NCBI RefSeq assembly: GCF_018274385.1
Contig: NZ_JAAFYZ010000078.1
Span: 1-40,341, forward strand
DNA: 40,341 nt
Source: Catenulispora pinistramenti
GTDB lineage: Bacteria > Actinomycetota > Actinomycetes > Streptomycetales > Catenulisporaceae
Direction: 5' to 3'
This document shows, piece by piece, positions 34,933-40,341 of this stretch (within the stretch, counting starts at the first letter, position 1; each line of letters starts with the position of its first letter). The notes below the pieces were generated by a model, which saw only the letters and a list, made by a program, of their open reading frames with translations, did no database searches and had not been told where the DNA came from. A program made the translations under genes and the position numbers.

Positions 34933-36006
34933 ATGGCGCTCACCATCGGAATCGTCGGACTCCCGAACGTGGGCAAGTCGACCTTGTTCAACGCGCTGAC
35001 CAAGAACGACGTGCTCGCCGCGAACTACCCGTTCGCCACCATCGAGGCGAACGAGGGCGTGGTCGGCGTCCCGGACCCGCGCCTGGCCAAGCTCGCAGAG
35101 CTCTACGCCTCGCAGAAGGTGGTCCCGGCCACGGTGACCTTCGTCGACATCGCCGGCATCGTCCGCGGCGCCAGCGACGGCCAGGGCCTGGGCAACAAGT
35201 TCCTGGCCAACATCCGCGAGGCCGACGCGATCTGCCAGGTGATCCGGGTCTTCACCGACCCCAACGTGGTCCACGTCGACGGCAAGGTCTCCCCGGCCGA
35301 CGACATCGAGACCATCAACACCGAGCTGATCCTGGCCGACCTGCAGACGATCGACAAGGCCCTGCCGCGCCTGCAGAAGGAAGCGCGGATGAAGAAGGAG
35401 ACGGCCGCCACGGTCGCCGCCGTCGAGGAGGCCAAGAAGATCCTGGACTCCGGCAAGACCGCCTTCGCCGCCCGCCTGGACCCCGAGCCGCTGCGCGAAC
35501 TGCACTTGCTGACCGCCAAGCCGTTCCTGTACGTCTTCAACGTCGACGAGGACGAACTCACCAACGACGCGCTGAAGGACGAGATGCGCGCCCTGGTGGC
35601 CCCGGCCGAGGCGATCTTCCTGGACGCGAAGATCGAGCACGAGCTGATGGAACTCCCCGACGACGAGGCGCTGGAACTGCTGCAGGGCATGGGCCAGGAC
35701 GAGTCGGGCCTGAACCAGCTGGCGCGCGTCGGCTTCGAGACGCTGGGCCTGCAGACCTACCTGACAGCCGGCCCGAAGGAATCACGCGCCTGGACCATCC
35801 GCAAGGGCGCGACCGCCCCCGAGGCCGCCGGCGTGATCCACACCGACTTCCAGCGCGGCTTCATCAAGGCCGAGATCGTGTCCTTCGACGACCTCGTCGA
35901 GTGCGGCTCGGTGGCCGAGGCGCGGTCGCGGGGGAAGGCGCGGATCGAGGGGAAGGAGTATGTGATGGCTGACGGGGATGTGGTGGACTTCCGGTTCAAC
36001 GTGTAG
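34933..36006 (+). CDS. ychF: Ribosome-binding ATPase YchF
   Basis: The protein has 357 aa. This Obg-related P-loop protein prefers ATP. G1 is GLPNVGKST (9-17), G3 VDIAGIVRGASDGQGLGNKF, and the G4 region is FNVDEDE rather than NKxD, as expected for YchF. A coiled coil (~130-175) and the C-terminal TGS-like domain (RAWTIRKGATAPEAAGVIHTDFQRGFIKAEIV) follow. It binds ribosomes and modulates stress responses. No strong ribosome site is seen; GGACAG is 7 nt before the ATG. Confidence 0.97.
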   Translation: MALTIGIVGLPNVGKSTLFNALTKNDVLAANYPFATIEANEGVVGVPDPRLAKLAELYASQKVVPATVTFVDIAGIVRGASDGQGLGNKFLANIREADAICQVIRVFTDPNVVHVDGKVSPADDIETINTELILADLQTIDKALPRLQKEARMKKETAATVAAVEEAKKILDSGKTAFAARLDPEPLRELHLLTAKPFLYVFNVDEDELTNDALKDEMRALVAPAEAIFLDAKIEHELMELPDDEALELLQGMGQDESGLNQLARVGFETLGLQTYLTAGPKESRAWTIRKGATAPEAAGVIHTDFQRGFIKAEIVSFDDLVECGSVAEARSRGKARIEGKEYVMADGDVVDFRFNV

Positions 36007-36092
36007 TCCAGTCGTTACTGAGAGTGGTTGTCCCTGTCAAGCGCGCAGGTCGTGGGATGAACGGGAGGGGAGCTGGCCGACGCGCGCACTCT

Positions 36093-36120
36093 GGTGCAAT
36101 GCACCGTGGTGCGGTATCGT
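36093..36120 (+). promoter_or_regulatory. Palindromic operator and promoter of the toxin-antitoxin pair
   Basis: GGTGCA-A-TGCACC (36093-36105) is a perfect palindrome, with a third half-site GGTGC at 36108-36112. TATCGT at 36115-36120 is a possible -10 box. The overlap suggests autoregulation by the antitoxin or complex. Confidence 0.5.
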
Positions 36121-36150
36121 ATTGGAAGCAGCTCCACCGGAGGGAGAACC

Positions 36151-36372
36151 ATGAGCAGCACCGAAACCCGCGCCTTTACTGTACGTGTCCCCGCAGAACA
36201 GGCTGAAGCGCTGGAGCTGATTGCCAAGACCGACGGTATCTCGGTCGCCGAGGAGGTCCGGGGCGCCCTGTTGGAGCGCATCGAGGCCCGTAAGGCCGAT
36301 CCTGAGTTCATGGCGTTGGTGAAGGCCACTGTTGAGCGCAGTCAGGCGGCTCTGGACCTGCTGGCCGAGTAA
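36151..36372 (+). CDS. Antitoxin of a Doc-type toxin-antitoxin pair
   Basis: The protein has 73 aa. MSSTETRAFTVRVPAEQAEALELIAKTDGISVAEEVRGALLERIEARKADPEFMALVKATVERSQAAL looks like a ribbon-helix-helix N-terminus (~7-48) with a helical toxin-binding tail. It should neutralise the downstream Fic/Doc protein and bind the palindrome upstream. ATG at 36151 has GGAGGGA 8 nt before it; the longer frame from 36094 would start inside the operator. It ends 15 bp before the toxin gene. Confidence 0.85.
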   Translation: MSSTETRAFTVRVPAEQAEALELIAKTDGISVAEEVRGALLERIEARKADPEFMALVKATVERSQAALDLLAE

Positions 36373-36387
36373 GCGACCCAGTACAAC

Positions 36388-36792
36388 GTGAACATGTGGT
36401 ACCCGCGTTTGGAGGACCTGCTCGTCATCGGCGAGCAGGTCCTCGGCGTTCCCGCCAAAGATCTTGCCAAGGTGATCGACGTCGCCCTGGCCGATTCCGC
36501 CTTGGCATCGCCTGCCGCGAGTTTCGGCGGTCACGAGTTCTACCCCGATCCCATCGTCAAGGCAGCCGTGCTGTGTTCGCACCTGTCCAAGAACCATGCG
36601 ATGCCAGATGGCAACAAGCGGCTCGCTTATGTGTCCATGACGGTGTTCCTTCAGGTGAACGGCTATGCGTGGGCTGAGCCCGACCCGGCTGACGTTGACA
36701 GGATGATCCGTACCGTTACCGCTGGGGATCTGGACGACGACGTGATGATGGGCGGGTTCGTAGCCTGGATTCGAGAGCATGCCACCGCATGA
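36388..36792 (+). CDS. doc: Fic/Doc-family (death-on-curing) toxin
   Basis: The protein has 134 aa. The Fic motif is SKNHAMPDGNKRLAY, with His70, Asn76, Lys77 and Arg78 placed as in Doc proteins; Met replaces the usual Phe after His-x. Doc of phage P1 phosphorylates EF-Tu and arrests translation; the same chemistry is inferred here. Start is GTG at 36388 or ATG at 36394. The pair is not within the serine-integrase element, so it belongs to the host chromosome. Confidence 0.88.
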   Translation: MNMWYPRLEDLLVIGEQVLGVPAKDLAKVIDVALADSALASPAASFGGHEFYPDPIVKAAVLCSHLSKNHAMPDGNKRLAYVSMTVFLQVNGYAWAEPDPADVDRMIRTVTAGDLDDDVMMGGFVAWIREHATA

Positions 36793-36804
36793 GCATCCGG
36801 TGCT

Positions 36805-36835
36805 GGGTGGCCGTCGTTGACAGCGACGGCCACCC
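36805..36835. terminator. Hairpin between doc and the convergent CWB2 gene
   Basis: GGGTGGCCGTCG / CGACGGCCACCC form a perfect 12-bp stem around a 7-nt loop. It lies between convergent genes and probably terminates both, although no T-run follows. Confidence 0.65.
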
Positions 36836-36855
36836 GAGCTCGTAAGCAGGACCGC

Positions 36856-38844
36856 CTACTCCGGAATGCTCGCCGGGTCAGTGGCCATCACGAATCCCGC
36901 CGGGCCGGACAGTGTGTCCCCGAGCTGTGCGTCGACCGTGGACGAGAGGGCGTCGGGGCCGCCGAAGACCAGGGCGCTGTCGATGGTGCCGGCGTTGGCC
37001 CAGACCCACTGTTGTTCCTCGGGGCTCAGGCCGGTCTTGGGGTTCACCAGGAGCATCGGGCCCGGCAGGTTGGACATGGCCGCGCCGCCGGCCAGGGAGT
37101 CCGGCCAGTTGGTCGCGGTGGCGACGCCGAGGTAGACGCGGCCGGGATCGGTGGGGGTGGCGCCGAAGAATTCGCGGGCGACCAGGAATGAGGTCTCGTA
37201 GCGGTCGGTGCCGGCCAGCGGGACGGTTTCGGCGCCGGCGGGTCCGTGCGGCCACAGCTTCGCGGCCGCGGCCTTGGCCTGGCCGCCGACCGCGTAGAAG
37301 GTCGCGGGGCCGGCGCTGGTGGGGGCCGCCACCGACTTCAGGAAGGCCGCGGTGGCGGCGGGCATCGCCTGGTCGTCGGTGAGCAGGATCGGGTCGCCGG
37401 TCGCGCTGGCGGACAGGGCGTCGGCGAAGTTCTCGCCGGTGGCGACCACGAACTTCCTGCCGTACGGGCGCACCGCGAGGTCGGCCCGGGCGATGTCAAC
37501 GGCGGTCGCGAAGCGGTCCGGGCCGCCCAGGCGGCGCACGGGGTAGCCGAGGGCGGCCACGGCCTTCTCGACGGCCGGCGAGAGCGCCTGCGGGCCGCCG
37601 AGGAGGGTCACGACCGGGAGGTTGGGGCCCTGTGCCGGTCCCAGGACCCTGATGATCTCGGCCCGGACCGCCGCGTCGAGCGTGTTCGACGGGGTCAGCA
37701 GCAGCGGGGCGTTCTTGGCCAGGACGCTGCCGGCCAGGGCGTCGGCGTACTGGTCGGAGCGGGCCAGCAGCAGACCGGACGGGCGGCTGGCGGGCGTGCC
37801 CGGGTCGGGGAACTCGGCCTGGGAGACGGCCACCGCGGTGCCGGTCCGGTCCGGGCCGGCCAGCCGGGTCACGTGGGTGACGGCCTCCGGCCGGTAGGCG
37901 GGGACGCCGGGGCGGGTCGCCTCGATCGTCGCGGCGCCGCCGGTCACCGGGACCGACTCGACGTCCTTCGGGACGTCCGGGGCGCCGCTGCGGACGTCCA
38001 GCGCCTCATACGTGATCTTGTCGCCGTCCGGGGAGAAGGTCGGATGCTGCTTGTGCACGCTGATGTCGGTGGTGAGGATCCTCGGCTGCGAGGGCTTGAA
38101 CGGGTCGCTCACGTCGACCACGGCGATCTGCTCGTCCGGGGTGATGAAGGCCACTGTCCTGCCGTCCGGGCCGACCGTGGGCTGCGTCCCGTCTGCGATC
38201 TTGTACTGCTGGCCCGGGGAGGCGTTGAGCAGGGACCGGATCTCCGGTGTCGATCCGCCGACCGGGGTCTCCTGGAAGACGTAGTTCGGGATGATGTTCC
38301 GGCCCGGCGCGGTCCGGTCCGGGATGTACACCGCGTCCGGGGCCGAGTACGACCCGCCGTCGTTCATGTCCCGGGCGTCGACGATCACCGAGCCGTCGCC
38401 GCCGCCGGAGGCGCTGTCGCCGTAGCCGTCGGACTCGGCGACCTTGATCGCGCCGGTGTGGCCGCCGACCGATTCGGCGAACGCGACGCCGAGGCCGTCG
38501 CCGCTCCAGGTCGGGCCGGAGATGACGATGCCCGGCCCGCCGTGCGCCAGGACCCGCGTCCCGGTTCCGTCCGGCAGCGCGGAGACCAGGTCCCCGGCGC
38601 CGTCCACGAAGGCCAGCCGGCTCCCGTCGGGCGCCCAGGTCGCATCGGTGACGGTGGTCGGAAAGGTGACGGGCCGGCCGGCGACCAGCACGGTCGAGGT
38701 GCCGTCACTGATCGTCAGCATGCTGCCGGCCGGGCCGGGGTTGACGGCGTGCGCGCTGGGCGCGGCCAGCCCGAAGGCCGGCAGCAGCGCGGACGACAGG
38801 ATCGCGGACAGCGCGAGTGAACGCCGCCTTGGGTGCTTTGGCAT
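36856..38844 (-). CDS. Secreted protein with TolB-like propeller and CWB2 repeats
   Basis: The protein has 662 aa. The signal peptide (MPKHPRRRSLALSAILSSALLPAFGLAAPSAHA) ends near residue 33. Residues ~40-320 contain PD40/TolB-type beta-propeller strands, such as DATWAPDGSRLAFVD, GPTWSGDGLGVAFAES, PTVGPDGRTVAFITPD and HPTFSPDGDKITYEAL. From ~325 to the end are three CWB2 units, starting VTRLAGPDRTGTAVAVSQ and repeating as RRLGGPDRFATAVDIAR and PLAGTDRYETSFLVAREF. It is a second wall-binding protein with a different N-terminal module than the one at 215-2098. Ligand unknown. ATG at 38844. Confidence 0.88.
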   Translation of the reverse strand: MPKHPRRRSLALSAILSSALLPAFGLAAPSAHAVNPGPAGSMLTISDGTSTVLVAGRPVTFPTTVTDATWAPDGSRLAFVDGAGDLVSALPDGTGTRVLAHGGPGIVISGPTWSGDGLGVAFAESVGGHTGAIKVAESDGYGDSASGGGDGSVIVDARDMNDGGSYSAPDAVYIPDRTAPGRNIIPNYVFQETPVGGSTPEIRSLLNASPGQQYKIADGTQPTVGPDGRTVAFITPDEQIAVVDVSDPFKPSQPRILTTDISVHKQHPTFSPDGDKITYEALDVRSGAPDVPKDVESVPVTGGAATIEATRPGVPAYRPEAVTHVTRLAGPDRTGTAVAVSQAEFPDPGTPASRPSGLLLARSDQYADALAGSVLAKNAPLLLTPSNTLDAAVRAEIIRVLGPAQGPNLPVVTLLGGPQALSPAVEKAVAALGYPVRRLGGPDRFATAVDIARADLAVRPYGRKFVVATGENFADALSASATGDPILLTDDQAMPAATAAFLKSVAAPTSAGPATFYAVGGQAKAAAAKLWPHGPAGAETVPLAGTDRYETSFLVAREFFGATPTDPGRVYLGVATATNWPDSLAGGAAMSNLPGPMLLVNPKTGLSPEEQQWVWANAGTIDSALVFGGPDALSSTVDAQLGDTLSGPAGFVMATDPASIPE

Positions 38845-38925
38845 GGACTCTCCCCAAGAACCATGAAATGTCCCGGAAATCGGGACTCGAATGGTGGGAC
38901 CAGCGAGCCCTGATAAAGGTTGCCC

Positions 38926-40263
38926 TCAGCTCCGCCCGGCCGACCGGTGGTCCATCGCGGGCCCGAGCGCGGCGATGCCGATGATGGCGGCCGCTCCCGC
39001 GCCGAGTGCGCTCCACCACAGGAACGCCGGGCCGACGAGGGTGTAGACGGTGGTGCCGGCGGTGAGGGCCAGGAAGCGTGCCACGCCCCAGGTCCAGCTG
39101 AACGCACCCTGGTAGCGGCCTCGGGCGTCGGCGGGTGCGAGGTCGGCGATGAGGGCGCCGGGGATGCCGCCGACGGCGACCTCGCCGAGGGACCAGACGA
39201 CGACGGTGGCCGCGTACATGGCCGGGCTGTGCGCGATGCCGGTGAGGGCGATGCCGAGCGCTATCAGGGTGCTGGCAACGAGGTAGACGGGCGTGCGGGG
39301 GAACCGGGCGAGGATCGTGGTGGCGACGGGCTGGAGCGCCACGATCAGGCCGGCGTTGACGACGGCGACCAGGCCCATGACCGAGGGCGATAGGCCGTCG
39401 GTGCGGATGCCCAGGGGGAGCGCGCTCTCGGTGAGGGAGTAGATGAAGAGTTGGACGCCCAGGAGCGGGAGGAGCTTGCGAACCAGGCGGTCGCGGAGGA
39501 CGACGCCGTAACCGGAGCTGGAAGTACTGGAAGTACTGGAAGTACTGGAAGAACTGGAGGAATCCTCCGAAGCCGCTACCGCAACAGGTTCGGCTTCCGG
39601 GATCGCATCAGCCTCCTGAGAAGCGTTGCCGGGCAGTAGTACCGCCACGATCACCGCATACCCCAGCGAAGTCCCCGCATCGATGGCGAACAGCATCCAA
39701 TACCCATGCGCCGCGAGATACCCGCCCAACACCCCCGCGACCGCCGTCCCGATGTTCACCGCCCACCCGATCAGCGCGAACGCCTCGCGCCGCCGCGCCG
39801 GCCCGACGCTGTCGGCCAGTGTCGCCGACGCGGCCGGCGACACCATCGTCGCCGTCGCGCTCAGCGTGATCGCGGCCAGGGCCATGGTCGCCACGTTCGG
39901 CGCCGCGAACAGCGCCCCCTGCGCCGCGGCCGTGCCGAGCAGGCCGGTCAGCATGGTCAGCTTGCGGCTGCCGCGGTCGGCGAGCCAGCCGCCGACCGCC
40001 GGGCCGACCAGGTTGCCGGCGCCGAGCGCGCCGAGGACGTAAGGGGTCTGCGACGAGGGGATGCCGCGGGAGCCGAGGAAGAACACCAGGAAGGGGCCGA
40101 CCAGGAAGCCGATCCGGTTGACGACGGTGCCGGCGAACACGATCCAGATCGGCCGGGGGAAGCCGGCGAAGGCGGACAGCGGATTGCCGGGCCGTCCCGG
40201 GCGGGAACGTCGGGTGACGGCCGGCTCGCCGCACTGCGCGGGGCGGATGCTCGTGGTGGTCAT
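38926..40263 (-). CDS. MFS transporter
   Basis: The protein has 445 aa with about 12 membrane helices. The first cytoplasmic loop GGWLADRGSRKLTMLTGLLG is the MFS motif A (G-x-L-a-D-r-x-G-x-r). A central loop (~210-250) carries a Ser/Thr run (SSSSSTSSTSSTSSSG) encoded by a 9-bp repeat. It resembles multidrug or metabolite exporters; the substrate cannot be predicted. ATG at 40263. Stop is 81 bp from the CWB2 gene start. Confidence 0.87.
   Translation of the reverse strand: MTTTSIRPAQCGEPAVTRRSRPGRPGNPLSAFAGFPRPIWIVFAGTVVNRIGFLVGPFLVFFLGSRGIPSSQTPYVLGALGAGNLVGPAVGGWLADRGSRKLTMLTGLLGTAAAQGALFAAPNVATMALAAITLSATATMVSPAASATLADSVGPARRREAFALIGWAVNIGTAVAGVLGGYLAAHGYWMLFAIDAGTSLGYAVIVAVLLPGNASQEADAIPEAEPVAVAASEDSSSSSSTSSTSSTSSSGYGVVLRDRLVRKLLPLLGVQLFIYSLTESALPLGIRTDGLSPSVMGLVAVVNAGLIVALQPVATTILARFPRTPVYLVASTLIALGIALTGIAHSPAMYAATVVVWSLGEVAVGGIPGALIADLAPADARGRYQGAFSWTWGVARFLALTAGTTVYTLVGPAFLWWSALGAGAAAIIGIAALGPAMDHRSAGRS
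39519..39563 (-). repeat. 9-bp in-frame tandem repeat, GAAGTACTG, in the MFS gene
   Basis: GAAGTACTG is repeated three to four times on the plus strand, encoding the SSTSSTSST run of the transporter's central loop. Frame is preserved, so copy change would alter loop length only. Confidence 0.75.
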
Positions 40264-40302
40264 GGCGCTCAGAGTGGCGGCGGGCCGCGATCATGCGACA
40301 AT

Positions 40303-40322
40303 GATTCGGTCTCGCCCGAATC
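40303..40322. promoter_or_regulatory. Inverted repeat upstream of the MFS gene
   Basis: GATTCGG (40303-40309) and CCGAATC (40316-40322) around a 6-nt spacer lie 40 bp before the transporter ATG. It could be an operator for a regulator encoded just past the window edge; this is inference from position. Confidence 0.35.
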
Positions 40323-40341
40323 GAGGGGCGGGGGGTGGCGG

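Overview
The window is high-GC DNA from an actinomycete. The evidence is strong G/C bias at third codon positions, frequent GTG starts, actinobacterial families (DUF3052, DUF4245, DUF6542, DUF2637, DUF5753/DUF6879), an F420-dependent luciferase-like oxidoreductase and a sortase-type surface protein. A Streptomyces/Catenulispora-like filamentous organism fits, but the genus is inference. No rRNA, tRNA or CRISPR array was recognised.

Host left flank (1-10840): a secreted DUF1906 protein with cell-wall-binding-2 (CWB2) repeats; a two-component system; a four-gene run with a GT-C/GT2 glycosyltransferase fusion, a DUF2064 transferase, a SAM methyltransferase and a DUF3052 protein; a large TPR/STAND-like protein lacking a visible P-loop; and the 5' part of an LLM-class F420 oxidoreductase gene.

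Integrated element (10826-21518): the LLM gene is cut by a 10,678-bp insertion flanked by a 15-bp direct repeat, 10826-10840 and 21504-21518. Joining the flanks restores a 281-codon gene in frame. The element carries a large serine integrase beside the right att site, a second serine recombinase near the left one, a PrimPol-type replication protein, a hairpin-rich 680-bp non-coding stretch that could be an origin, a P27-family phage terminase small subunit, a predicted DUF2637 membrane protein, a regulatory triad (77-aa protein, DUF6879, XRE-DUF5753) and a leftward operon of small unknown proteins including a secreted or lipid-anchored one. There is no large terminase, no capsid or tail gene and no FtsK-like conjugation gene. 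A lone TerS with its own integrase and replicase is the layout of a phage satellite (PICI-like), and this is the most interesting system in the window.

Host right flank (21519-40341): the 3' part of the LLM gene; PadR and a membrane protein; a DHA2 exporter fused to a MarR-like domain; glpX, DUF4245, xseB, a GNAT gene, xseA and ispH; an unknown protein; DUF6542; rmuC; an LPMTG-anchored surface protein; ychF; a Doc-type toxin-antitoxin pair; a second CWB2 protein with a TolB-like propeller; and an MFS transporter. Short tandem repeats, several of 9-bp period, recur in host gene ends and intergenic gaps.
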